DNA from: Bremia lactucae
Taxonomy: Eukaryota > Oomycota > Peronosporomycetes > Peronosporales > Peronosporaceae
Assembly (NCBI RefSeq): GCF_004359215.1
Contig: NC_090616.1
Coordinates: 2,688,296 to 2,752,295 of the forward strand
Direction of reading: 5' to 3'
Length of the DNA stretch: 64,000 nt
The notes below the pieces were generated by a model. The model was given only the letters and a program-made list of their open reading frames with translations, made no database searches and was not told the DNA's origin. A program made the translations under genes and the position numbers. Shown here piece by piece: positions 1 to 9,511 of the stretch (positions are counted from its first letter, which is position 1; each line of letters opens with the position of its first letter).

Positions 1-442
1 ACCTGAACTCCCTCAGACTTAACGAGCGCGCCGCTCGCTAAACGAACGGTCGCCTCTTCTCGCTTGCCTTGCAAAGCGACTTAAACATCGTCGGTCTCTT
101 TCTTAGAACCACGAGCTTTACAAAATTTTGTGATGCACCCGAATCCACTAAGAGGGTCATCACCTGGTCATAGCCTCTTACATGAGCGCTATAGACCAGA
201 AGGGTTAAGGTCCGAAATTTCGAGACCTCAGAGACTATGCTTCCCATTTGTTCCGCAACTCTGAACTTAGGGGTAGCTTCAGAGTCCGCGTCAGTTGAGC
301 ATCTCGCCCCTACTGCGCTCCTGCATTCCCGCCCATCAGTGGTCGATGCAGAACTCATGCCCTCGCACGCTGGTTCTTGCCATCGCCCTTTGGGAAACGA
401 GTTCTCTAGCTGGGCATCTTTCCCTAGCAGGGACCCTGGCAT
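1..442 (-). pseudogene. pol: Gypsy family A protease, start of pol (runs off window)
   Basis: The frame at 38-442 overlaps the end of gag in another frame and contains the retropepsin active-site sequence LLVDSGAS at about 131-154. This aspartic protease would cleave Gag-Pol. A stop at about 38 interrupts it soon after the active site. The remaining bases to position 1 match the copy at 43.2 kb, so the element continues beyond the window. The frame change and stop make this copy non-functional as it stands. Confidence 0.75.
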
Positions 443-1400
443 AGCAGCTAGCCATCATATGGCCGCGCTTGCCGCATTTATAGCAGACAACGTCTACATT
501 CCCCAACTCCATGGGAGTGGCATCTGACCTCTCGGCCGATGGCTTATTCCAAGCTGTCGCCGAGGCACTGTTGTAAGATTGCTCCTCAACCAAGACAATT
601 TGAATTGCCTCTTCCATCGTTGCCGGCACCTTTCTAAAAAAGGCCTTTCGCGATGGGCAATGCCGTAGTCCGTTCATAAACGTGAACACCTTAATGTGCT
701 CCGGAATCGGACCTACAATAATGGACGCCGACAGCGAGTGCATCTCTTGCACATACTCTTGCAGAGATCGCTTCGCCTGTCGCGCTCCAAAGGAGCGCGC
801 CTGCAGCAACACTTCGTTGTTCGGCGGCTGGTACATGGCGCGAATCTTTTCCTTAGAGATCGCCCATGAAGGAAACGCCTTAATGTCCGCCATAAGCGCC
901 GAGTAAGCCCACTCTAAGGCCTTACCGCGCAGATGCGACATGGCGCACGACACCATCTGGCTGTCGTCCTCGACGAGCTGGGCGACACCGCATTGTTCCA
1001 CGGCTAAAAGCCAGTGGACAATCGTGTGCGCCGCACTTCCATCGAACTTGGGTGGGTCCATCCGTATGGGCCTCGGCTGATGCGGCCGGGCAGAGAGCAT
1101 CTCAACAGTCCTGTTGAGAGCCTCGCTCCGAGCCTGCTCATGCCTCAGCTCATCCTGAGTCTGAGTGACGGACTCCACCCCAGCATGGCCCTGTGCCTTG
1201 GACGCGGCCCTCCGCTGTCCGAGCACGAATGCCTCAAACTGTTCCAACTGAGCAACATGTTGCTCAGGAGGACTACCCAGGAGCCTGGCCAGGGCTTGTT
1301 CACCAAGTCCCTGCGCCATAAGCTCTGCCACCTCCCGATGATGTTCGGAGAGGTGGGGGAAATGAGCCCAATCAATATTGAGGCTCATCCTCACGTACAC
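336..1400 (-). pseudogene. gag: Gypsy family A gag polyprotein
   Basis: An open frame of 354 codons encodes a Ty3/gypsy capsid-nucleocapsid protein. A helical capsid-like region (about residues 100-280, with a conserved RGKALEWAYSAL stretch) is followed by one CCHC zinc knuckle, CYKCGKRGHMMASC, at about residues 306-319, which in this family binds element RNA. A second in-frame ATG (residue 5) fits the other copies equally well. The family A LTR and primer site lie just upstream at 1428-1983, so this is the 5' end of a minus-strand element. The frame leaves the pol frame shortly after the knuckle, whereas the copy at 42.8 kb stays in frame there, so I read this as a frameshift mutation. Identification as gag is firm; the exact start is not. 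Confidence 0.88.
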
Positions 1401-1427
1401 ACGCAGAGGTGTGGGTCGTGGGGAGGA

Positions 1428-1442
1428 TTTCGAGTGCTACCA
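1428..1442 (-). promoter_or_regulatory. Primer-binding site, gypsy family A
   Basis: Reading the minus strand, TGGTAGCACTCGAAA begins two bases after the LTR end. It should pair with the 3' end of a tRNA ending in GTGCTACCA. The same TGGTAGCAC core follows LTRs of other families at 35309 and 41870. Confidence 0.7.
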
Positions 1443-1444
1443 AG

Positions 1445-1983
1445 TGTAGGCGTGCACGTCGTAATGCGGCCACGCTCTACTTAGACACACACACTAGCAT
1501 AGCGAGGAAGCGGTTTTAAACGGCTTTTTTTTTCTCTTGCGTGCAGTGCGGTAGTTGTGGTGTGCGCGTTAGCGACCCACCCAACGCACTAAGTACTCTG
1601 GTTAAGTGTCGTCACGGGAGCGGTAATCCGGCTCCTCGTGCGCACTTACCAAGTAGGAAGTAGTTTTCAGACTTATTTATATGTAATCGTATTAAATATT
1701 GTTACCTATTCTTACCAATTAAAATGCCATCACTAAAGATAACACTTAATATGTATTGCGAGCGTATTTTCTAAATACCTCGCATAACGGATGTCGCTAG
1801 CCGTCATCCCTCCTAATGTGAATGCACCCATGTGCATCACATACACAAGGGTTGGTCACAAATGTGCACCACACCCGAGTGCTGGGTCTAATTACTATAA
1901 TTTACTAATTGACCATCCCTTTAAGTACACCAAGTGTACTTAACGGGGACTGTGTAACATTAGGGCAAATTTAACCCGTTCCA
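1445..1983 (-). repeat. LTR, gypsy family A, 5' LTR of a minus-strand element
   Basis: About 539 bp. On the minus strand it starts TGGAACGGG (the other copies start TGTAAC) and ends CGCCTACA just before the primer site. The same sequence recurs at 41336-41867 (plus strand) and as truncated copies at 9080-9380 and 39568-39868. Gag follows it on the minus strand, so it is a 5' LTR. The terminal TGT to TGG change suggests decay. Confidence 0.85.
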
Positions 1984-2089
1984 TTCCACGTATGAAATAT
2001 CATGTTATCAAAAATTTGATGCAGAGAAGAGGTAGCGGAAGCGGAGTCCATAGCGTGAGCGAACAGCGTCAGGGGCAAATAAGGCGGGT

Positions 2090-2319
2090 CTTAGGCTCAT
2101 AACCTATTGAAACGATCAAGCGAGCGATGTTTGGCAAAATGCAAAGTTAAGATATTAAAGGTCCTTAGTTCGCAAACCGTTTGCTACTTCTAAGCCAATA
2201 ATTACTTCTAGCCAATCATAGCTCATAGTACCTTCTAGAAGCTACTGACGTCATTACCAATATTTACCAGTACTTATCGGTACCATCCTGATGTAGGTCG
2301 AGCCGCTTCTTTGCCAACA
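2090..2319 (-). repeat. Probable copia LTR end with half-tRNA primer site
   Basis: On the minus strand a segment that may begin TGTTGG (2319) ends TTTCA (2108) and is followed by ATA and GGTTATGAGCCTAAG (2090-2104). That last string matches the complement of the initiator tRNA-Met anticodon loop, as used by Drosophila copia and yeast Ty5. The left limit of the LTR is uncertain, because the adjoining copia RT fragment might extend into it. No gag was recognised downstream. Confidence 0.4.
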
Positions 2320-2339
2320 CCGACATCGTATATGTCAGT

Positions 2340-2445
2340 TATGAATCCAGCGACGCCAGCAAGTGGAAAGAAGCGTGCGCATCTGAGTTTGAATCGCTGA
2401 CCAGGAATGAGACATGGGAGTTTGTCTTCCTGCCACGCGGAAAAC
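2340..2445 (+). pseudogene. pol: Copia reverse transcriptase N-terminal scrap
   Basis: About 35 codons read SSDASKWKEACASEFESL and then NETWEFV, which matches the start of the copia-type RT domain (RVT_2). It is cut off after PRGK. No other part of this element is next to it, so it is a relic. Confidence 0.6.
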
Positions 2446-2564
2446 TTTTTTTAACTGTCGTGGTATATTCCGTTACTGCCAGTGTGCCCTGGAGATCGTC
2501 AATAACCTCGCTAGCTACTTGCTAGCTGCCGGCCCAATGGCCGTCGTGCACCATATCCTACACT

Positions 2565-3100
2565 TTACCTCCTGGCGAGCCAATGACTGATGTCTCTAGC
2601 TGCGAGGTACTGTATGTGTCTGAGTTCATTCTTACCGTCTACGTGTGGTGTTTGTGAGCGTCGCTCAGTGCCCATCGCAACATTTACAGCTGCGTCCACC
2701 ATCTTGTTGTAGGACCTGAGATGGTGCGTCGCGGACACACCGATCCTTATTGCCGCCCTCCTTGCTCTCTTGAAGAGTTCTTGAAGATGCGAAGCCTTCG
2801 GTCTTCTGTCGTGTTGCAATTGCCGTATGATCAGTATGCTGTCTCCGATGACATGCAGAGGCTCCAGCGAATGGTCTTGCGCATCTTGCAGGGCTTGTAA
2901 CGAGCCCCAGTACTCGGCGATGTCGTTCGTCGTCCTCCGATCGCCATACGCCATACTGGCGCACCACACACACGGGATGTCTCCGCTGTTTCATCGAGTC
3001 GCACTATTATCGAGCCAAAGCCGCCTGGGTCGGAGTTTTCTCTCGAACCACCGTCGAAGAACGCCATATATCCGCACCAGCGTTTTGATGAGTGGGTCCT
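2565..3100 (-). pseudogene. LINE C-terminal RNase H type I domain
   Basis: Two overlapping frames together give a complete RNase HI fold, which would cut the RNA strand of RNA-DNA hybrids during LINE integration. The acidic catalytic set is visible: Asp in AFFDGGS (about 3053), Glu in DIAEYWGSL (about 2915), Asp in VIGDS (about 2843) and Asp in NKMVDAAV (about 2696). A frameshift near 2965 separates the first Asp from the rest. The reverse transcriptase of the same LINE lies on the same strand at 15620-16300, beyond the GyB-1 insertion. Loss of the reading frame makes it a pseudogene, although the key residues survive. Confidence 0.78.
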
Positions 3101-3459
3101 CGCCGCTCAGACGGTTCTGTATCACCATAAGCACTTTCCATTGCGCTATCGACGTCATCCATCCGAGTTGAAGGTGAACGTCTTCGCTAGCACTGCTATC
3201 TTCGTCTTGGCATGAGCTCTCGCCAGCGTCTCGCCATGCCGGTTCCAGTGTCCTCGCTCTAGAGCGCCGAGTCCAGAAGGTGGCGGCAAAGAACCCGGTG
3301 CTGGCGACAGCGGTGGAGAAGCAAAAGTGGAAAGATCTGGCCAACTTTTACCCGGCGGGAAGCGTCGAACGGTAGACGGTGCATCGCACCAGGATCGGGG
3401 TATGCCCACGTCTCGGGCCTGATGATCAGGTTTGCAGGTACACCGGGTGTGAGGCACCG
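3101..3459 (-). pseudogene. LINE linker upstream of RNase H
   Basis: This part of the LINE lies between the GyB-1 5' LTR and the RNase H domain. Reading is degenerate, with several frames and stops. It is assigned to the LINE because the sequence resumes across the inserted element at 13660 after the duplicated CACCG. Confidence 0.5.
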
Positions 3460-3949
3460 TGTAATGGGGGACACATCGGTTGGAGAACCGTTGTTGTGGT
3501 ACATTCACATTACAGGTAAAATATCCTTTTCTCTAATTTTAAAATAGTTAGTTACTTAGATCCCATTTATTATGAGTAATAAATGTGGTCGCCGCCAGAT
3601 ATAGATCTGGCGGCCAAAATCTATTTTAATTAGCTAGGGTAAGGTTTTTAGATTTAAATAATTAATTAAATAAAGTTCAGTTTCCCTTTTGATCTTAAAA
3701 CGTTAAATGCCTTCCTTAGGGCTTGCGCAATTATCTGTAAGAGATTGAAGCCTTTCTAAGGTATATTCTCCTGGGCACTAGTTGCCACTTGGTTCTACGA
3801 ACCCCTGAATCCCTTGAATTAGGATTCCTTAAGCTTTGATAACTTGTACGACTCCCTGAGTTGTTAAACCCATTTGTTCAATAAAACTAAGTGATTCTCT
3901 GAGTCTGAAAGTCTTCCTATGACTTTAGGAGCGAGGTAGCTTCGCTACA
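3460..3949 (+). repeat. GyB-1 5' LTR
   Basis: 490 bp, TGTAATGGGG to CGCTACA. It contains a perfect 10-bp-stem hairpin, GCCGCCAGAT with ATCTGGCGGC, at 3591-3614. It differs from the 3' LTR at many sites, so the insertion is not recent unless conversion has intervened. Confidence 0.88.
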
Positions 3950-3951
3950 CC

Positions 3952-3966
3952 TGGTGGCATTCGTAG
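3952..3966 (+). promoter_or_regulatory. GyB-1 primer-binding site
   Basis: TGGTGGCATTCGTAG begins two bases after the LTR. Other family B copies read TGGTAGCATTCGTAG or TGGTAGCACTAGTAA here, so this copy has one change in the pairing core. Confidence 0.7.
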
Positions 3967-4009
3967 TCAATCTACGCCTGAGTCTTTACAAGACTAAACC
4001 CTCACAAAA

Positions 4010-5005
4010 ATGGAAGTGGTTCCAGAATTGTCAGAAGCGCAACGCGCCGCTTATGACAAGCTCAAACCTTATTTGGGCTTGAGCACGTGGAATTTATTAT
4101 CTCCCAGGGACCAGAGGTCCTTCATGCGGTACGAAACCTCCCGGATCGGTCAGGTACAGGACCACTTAGCGGCATCTATGCCAACTCGGTACATCTCTGT
4201 TCCTGACTCAGAGCCGAGGGCTCGCCCTCTAATTGTGAATGTGAAGACATTTGAGGGAAAAGAGGGAGAAAATCTCCCTTTTGGATTAAGCAGATGGAAA
4301 TGTCCATTGATTCCGCCTTGTTCTTAACAGAACGGTAAAAGGTGGCTATGGCCATTTATAACTTGGAGGTAGAGCCATGGAGTGGGCACTATCGTGCAGC
4401 ACGTCCTTTAACGACGCTTTCCCTTAATGGGATTCGCTGAAACAGCAAATGACGAGCATGTTTGCACCGCCTGATCAGGCTTTTCGCATACGAGCACGGC
4501 TCCTAGCGACTCGACAAGGTAAAAGAACCCTAGGGGACTTTGTCCCGGAGTTGAGAACTCTCATTGCATCTATGCATCAAGACCCGGTGCAAGAAGCAAT
4601 TGTAGTGACCATCTTTATGGGGGGTCTCAATGAGGGCGTTGCCCGGACGGAATTGTTCCGATCTCATCCGGCTACGTTCGACGAGGCAGTTGCTATAGCG
4701 CTACGCGCCGAGTTTGACTTTAAGTCTGCTCGCGTTAGCACGCCTGTTTACCGAACAAGCTCTTCAAGCACATGGTTCCATCTAATAGAGCGGAATCTAT
4801 GGATTTGAGCCTCGTTGAGGAAGGAGAAGAGGCTCTTCAAGCTGTGGAACAGCATAAGACCATCCGTAGATGTTATATGCGCGGAAGTACGAAACATGTA
4901 CGCCCTCCATGCCCTCTTCGAAATTCGCGTAAAGCTCAAAAGAGCTTCAACTCCGACCTATACCAGAGATCTGGTGCGGTGCGGGAATTCGTCGATATCC
5001 AGTAG
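4010..5005 (+). pseudogene. gag: GyB-1 gag
   Basis: An ATG at 4010, 60 bp after the LTR, opens 105 codons ([18 protein letters not shown]) before a stop. Gag resumes at 4449 in another frame with MTSMFAPPDQAFRIRARLL through a capsid segment to about 4805. The nucleocapsid zinc knuckle is damaged: around 4872 it reads CYMRGSTKHV with the second Cys changed to Arg. The two minus-strand family B copies at 26.5-27.5 and 33.3-34.3 kb end their first frame at the equivalent stop, so this gag was probably already broken before the copies separated. Confidence 0.82.
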
Positions 5006-5126
5006 GTGCGGGGCGCTCTACTGGGGAAGACCTAGGCTCTGTTGAACTTCAAGGAGGTGAGAATAAACAGAACCTAGCCCCGATTAGCTCGGTGCTCAAT
5101 GCACGGGGCGAGAGTACAAACCTGGC

Positions 5127-5465
5127 TTGCTAGTCGCTCACGCGACTGTAAAGGGCTTTGATAAGCCGTGGTTAATTTTAATTGACTCAGGAGCGTCTTG
5201 CAATTATGCTCGACGCCTTTTCCTTGAAGGAATTCAACAATACGTTGAGGCGCTTAGAGCGCATGAAGGTGATACAATCACTATTCGCTTAGCGACTGGA
5301 ACTCGTGTCACTGTTCCCAAAGCTCCATTGAACTTAGGTATAAAGTTTCTGGACTTTGACAGTATGGAACGCTGTCTCGTCCTTGATTTGGATTCGAGAT
5401 ATGATCTCATCCTTGGTATGGCCTGTTTAGAAGACCATGAGACATGGATCGATTGGAGGTCTTAG
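5127..5465 (+). pseudogene. pol: GyB-1 aspartic protease
   Basis: 112 codons with LILIDSGAS at residues 16-24 and a C-terminal YDLILGM strand, the two hallmarks of retropepsin. It would process Gag-Pol. A stop follows DWRS at 5463. The copies at 26.1 and 32.9 kb carry the same TAG-containing context, whereas the copy at 60 kb reads through (DWRSKIFGATR), so the stop is a derived, shared defect. Confidence 0.8.
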
Positions 5466-5591
5466 ACCTTAGGCGCCACACGCAATGTTCCTAGAAAAGT
5501 TTTGGAGAGTCATAAACCCACCTTTGCTAGGCAACAAAAGCGCTATTAGCGCGGATCATTAAATGAGTCTGTCAGTGTTTTAGACATTGTC

Positions 5592-6273
5592 ATGGCTGAG
5601 TTAATAAACTTTAATGTTAAAAACATTAATTCTCAGCCCAACTCAGCAGAAATAAGTGGAACGGCACGTACTTCGTTGAGTGACGCTCGTTATAATAACG
5701 ACTCACTAAATGCTGAAAGCATCGTTGGCCTAAAGCCGAATCATCAAGGGTGCAATATCCCTGAGATACGTGGAGTGGCACGTCTAAGTCCACCGAATAT
5801 GATCGGCCGAGGTGGCATCATACTGAGTGTCAGTAGTGACACTGTTGGCGGTTCGCCAGGACCTCAAGGGTGCAATATCCCTGTGACACGTGGAGTGGCA
5901 CGTCTAAGTCCACCGAGTGTGGTCGGCCGAGGTTGCACCATACTGAGTGTCAATAGTGACACTATTGGCAGTTCGCCAGGGCATTTGGGTCAACCCTCCT
6001 AATACACGTGAAGCGACACGTAAATGTTCGCTGAATAAGGAAGTTGAGTTACCTAACTCCTTGTCGGATGACAAATTAGACACTATGTCTTGTATAGAAC
6101 CAATACAGGCTGGAAAACCCGGGGACGTGAATGTCCCGGCCTCTAAGAGGCGTATTTTTTCCACATCAAGACAGGGTGGACACGAAGCGGTTATACCCTC
6201 ACAAAGTGATACGAGTGAGCAAGTACATACGCTTTTAACTGGCGTAACCGGTAACATTAAGGGGCGAAGTTAA
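5592..6273 (+). pseudogene. pol: GyB-1 protease-RT linker
   Basis: This stretch connects protease to RT in family B. It is hydrophilic, without a recognised domain, and contains a 40-residue tandem repeat. Two overlapping frames cover it, so at least one frameshift is present near 5950. The RT that should follow is missing: family B sequence stops at about 6337 and LTR E sequence begins, with 5 bp (AGTGC) shared by both. Confidence 0.6.
5748..5987 (+). repeat. 120-bp tandem repeat, two units, in pol linker
   Basis: Units start at 5748 and 5868, exactly 120 bp apart, each beginning GGGTGCAATATCC and encoding GCNIP, RGVARLSPP and SSPG-type blocks in frame (40 residues per unit). Corresponding pairs occur on the minus strand near 25.6-25.8 and 32.3-32.6 kb. 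The copy at 60.35 kb has a single unit. Confidence 0.8.
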
Positions 6274-6332
6274 CCTTGCGGCAATTCCCTCGTTACATGC
6301 TCTTTTAGAGCTAGACGACATGTCTATTGATG

Positions 6333-6455
6333 AGTGCTCTAAAGAAATTCTTCCTCTGCACGTACTAGTGCACGTGAAGTGACGTGTGGCACCACCCGCA
6401 CTGAAGCGAGGTGGACTTGTACTGAAGCAGTACAAGTCGGCAGTGCCCCGTTCCA
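6333..6455 (+). repeat. LTR E, 3' end only
   Basis: The last 120 bp of the family E LTR, ending GTGCCCCGTTCCA, fused to family B sequence on its left at a shared AGTGC. It contains the ACTTGTACTG-AAG-CAGTACAAGT hairpin seen in the other E LTRs. Confidence 0.8.
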
Positions 6456-6464
6456 CTAAGGGTA

Positions 6465-7600
6465 ACCTTATTCGTTGGTCTAGTTTGACAAACGATCGAT
6501 ATCATATCCCGCTTTTCGACTCATCTAGTCTTTACAAGCCTGTTGAGGATGAGACGGAATTCTTCATCGATGCCTTTTTCCGGCATCGGTGGTACTCTTC
6601 TGAACGGACAAAGGATGTCAAACCTTTGTTCCAAGCTTGGACAGAATGTACAAAACACAATTTGTGAGGTCTGAATTGAAAAGCTTAATGACTTCCGTGA
6701 ACGTTCGAGAAACGGACCGTAGTCGGTTCACACTATCAATTGCACCGTTTGTCTAGAGAGGCAGGGGGTCCTTGCCTCTCGTGGGGGGGGGCTCATGCCC
6801 ATGCTGTTTTATGGGTGCAGGTCATGCTGTTTAAAGGGTGCAGGTCATGCTCCTAAAAAAGCATATGCTCTCAAAGATCCTCAGTGGAGGACTCTCTCTC
6901 TTACGAGATGCGTCAAGGGATTGATAACCTCCAATCCTTTTACGAGCACGGGAAGCGCTCGCTCTCCGATGGACCTTCTGCACAGGAGGATGGGTCTCGC
7001 CGTACTGCAAGACGAGACCCGGAACGTCCAACATCAGTTGGATACAAGGCTTCCAACTATCATGCGAGGGTGGACACCCTCGCCAATGAACATAATAACT
7101 CGTTCGACCCCCTTTACCTCACGGTGGTTCGAGAAGCTTTCAACAAGAAAACGCTTCACACCACTCGAACCCGTCAGTGGAGGGGGAGAAAAGATCGGGT
7201 TCGCCCCGTTTGTCGAACCCGAATCAACATCGTGATTTGGATCACACCCTTTATTTTTGAGAAAAGACATTGATCACGAGCGATCCCGACGCCGCGAGGT
7301 AGCGGTGACGGTTGATAATGTTTCCGTGACCAGTTGAGATATTTTGCGCAGGTTGCAACTGATCAACTTGCAAACGAAAGGACACATCACTCCTTTAAAA
7401 ACGAGCTGGTGGCAGCTCGTCAGAAGATCTCTTCCTTGGAGAAAAGAGTAAATCGTCTGGTTCAAGATAAACGGACTCTGTTCCGAGACAATAAGGCTTT
7501 GGCTCAGAATCATTAGGGTTTGGCGGATGCCCTAGACCGTTCCGGTGTAATCCGGAATCGAAAGAAGCCTCGTACTGATGGCATAGACGAAGAGGCCCAA
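6465..7600 (+). pseudogene. Antisense frames over the 3' end of element D (copy 1)
   Basis: On the strand opposite D pol, after its chromodomain, the sequence reads YHIPLF, then ETEFFIDAFFRHR (about 6515-6590). Further on come EMRQGIDNLQSFYEHGK opposite the chromodomain and a coiled-coil-like QKISSLEKRVNRLVQDKRT (about 7425-7480). Frameshifts separate these blocks. The first block resembles the frame opposite the end of GyE-1 (DFYLDAFLNHR near 24190). I read it as a degraded antisense ORF like the one in family B; parts opposite coding sequence could be chance open frames. Confidence 0.35.
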
Positions 7601-9030
7601 CATAAATTGTAGGATGCGTACGCATACTACGAGGCAGCTCGATCGTGTACGCGTTGCCTTGTCGATGCAGGACACAAAACGGGCCTATATACCTGGGCAG
7701 AAATTTATTACTGCCTACATTCGTCACTACCTTATTGGTAGGTTTACCGTAGACAGTAGGACTGGGTCATCAACACTAAATAAAAGTATGTTTGCTCTTT
7801 CATTTTTGTCAGACTTCCGTTTCTGTCGGTCCACCGCATCAGCGATGAAATCCTGTACGAAACGGACCACTGCTTCTCTAGCCAACAGATAATCACCTGC
7901 TGACTCGGTTTTTGTATTCAGTGCGACCGGCTCGCACTGTGGAGATATCAATCTCTTCATTATTGAAAATATCATCGTTCTCATTAATAATATTGTTTTC
8001 GATACTGAGTCTTTCAGCATCGTTGTCTAAGTCAGAAATAGTATTATTGTTATACTGAGTTTGTCCACTTCAATGTTAATTGAATCAACATTGGTATCCT
8101 TTGCATTGAACTTGCTCACGCGTGATGAGCAAGAGCTAGAAGATTCTTTGCTCGAGCGAATCCCTCCCCCTTGAATAATAGTCACTCTCAAGCAAGGTGG
8201 GTATACGCGGGTGGCGCAAGCTATTCACAAAAAATGTTGCATGCTTTGTAGAAGCATGCACTGAGTTGTTGATGGCAAATTTTACCATCGGCAAGAACTC
8301 GCTCCAACTCTTAAAAGAGTGGAGGTATCTGCAAAGTATCTTTTCGAGAATACGGTTTGCCCGCTCCGTCTGACCATCTGTTCCAGGATGATCAGAAGTT
8401 GACATTTTCAACTATGTTTCAAGCGATTCGAACACAGTTTGCCAAAATTTCGCCGTGAATCTAGGGTCTCGATCTGAGACCAGTCCGCGGGGTAACCCAT
8501 GGAGTCGAAATATCGTGTCAACAAAGACACGAGTACAGCTTTGGCTATGATCGACTGCGGTAATGCAGCAAGATGTAGCTTCATGCTGAAACGATCAACA
8601 AATACATGAATACGTTTATTCTTGTGATCGTCTTCGGGAATTCCGAAGACGAAGTGGATAGATACGGACGGCCAACACTCTGCCGGAACAGGCAGAGGTT
8701 GTAACGGAGCACGGGATGAAGCACTGGGCTTCACCCGTTGACAAACTTCGCAAGCACATATGTTCTTGCGGATGAAATCATACTGGCGTGGCCAGTAGAA
8801 GTCACGACTGATCGTGAGACAGGTCTTCTCACGTCCACGATGACCACTTTTGGTGCGTCGTAGTACTCATACATGATGCATAAACGCAAATCAATATGGG
8901 TGAAGATGACGACACGAGGTGTGTAGCCAGCAACGGCTGTGTAATACAGTAACCCATTGCGTGTTGTGTATCGATCTGTTGAGGATCCATACATTTCGAC
9001 AATTCTTTTAATATTTGTTGGGATCAACAT
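6831..9030 (-). pseudogene. pol: Element D integrase to chromodomain (copy 1)
   Basis: Minus-strand gypsy pol in pieces. From 5' to 3': a pre-integrase zinc region (9030-8731, RNGLLYYTAVAGYTPRVV); the DDE integrase core (8734-8136), with FVDRF and then [15 protein letters not shown] around the catalytic Glu; a basic linker (8020-7727); the GPY/F module (LPRYIGPFCVL, 7727-7395); and a chromodomain (7270-6831, VKRFLVESFSN then VPGLVLQYGETH). The middle catalytic region is scrambled. At least five frame changes are needed. The closest relative in the window is GyE-1. No RT, gag or own LTR is attached. Confidence 0.8.
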
Positions 9031-9079
9031 TTCAAGAGCCTTATTTTCTTGATAAGCTCTTCTAACGTCGTCGAGTGAT

Positions 9080-9380
9080 TAATCGTATCAAATGTAAATA
9101 CCTGTTTTTACCAATCAAAAAGTCATCTCTATAGATAACACTTAATATGCATTGCGAGCGTATCTTTCTAAATACCTCGCGTAACGGATGACGCTAGCCG
9201 TCATCCCTCCTAATGTGAATGCACCCATGTGCATCACATACACAAGGGTTGGTCACAAATGTGCACCACACCCGAGTGCTGGGTCTAATTACTATAATTT
9301 ACTAATTGACCATCCCTTTAAGTACACCAAGTGTACTTAACGGGGACTGTGTAACATTAGGGCAACTTTAGCCCGTTACA
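9080..9380 (-). repeat. LTR A fragment with polypurine tract (copy 1)
   Basis: The first 300 bp of a minus-oriented family A LTR, TGTAACGGGC at its 5' end (9380). Immediately outside it the plus strand reads CCCCCCTTTA (9381-9390), a polypurine tract on the minus strand, so this is the 3' LTR of a minus-strand element lying to the right. It is cut at 9080, where element D begins. Confidence 0.8.
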
Positions 9381-9511
9381 CCCCCCTTTAAGAGCAAATT
9401 ATTTGCATTTTTTAATTTGTCAAAGAGGAGAGAGGAAACGCGAGCAGCTTTACGCGCCGCTAGTTCACTCAATCACTCTAGCGACCTGTGTTTCCATACA
9501 CGGCGCCAAAG

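Noticed and set aside
3155..3508. Minus-strand frame of 117 codons across the LTR edge
   Set aside because: It begins in the GyB-1 LTR and enters LINE sequence across the insertion point, so it cannot be an original gene.
5904..6257. Minus-strand frame of 117 codons opposite the pol linker
   Set aside because: Shadow of the linker; the repeat structure and homology to other copies are in the sense frame.
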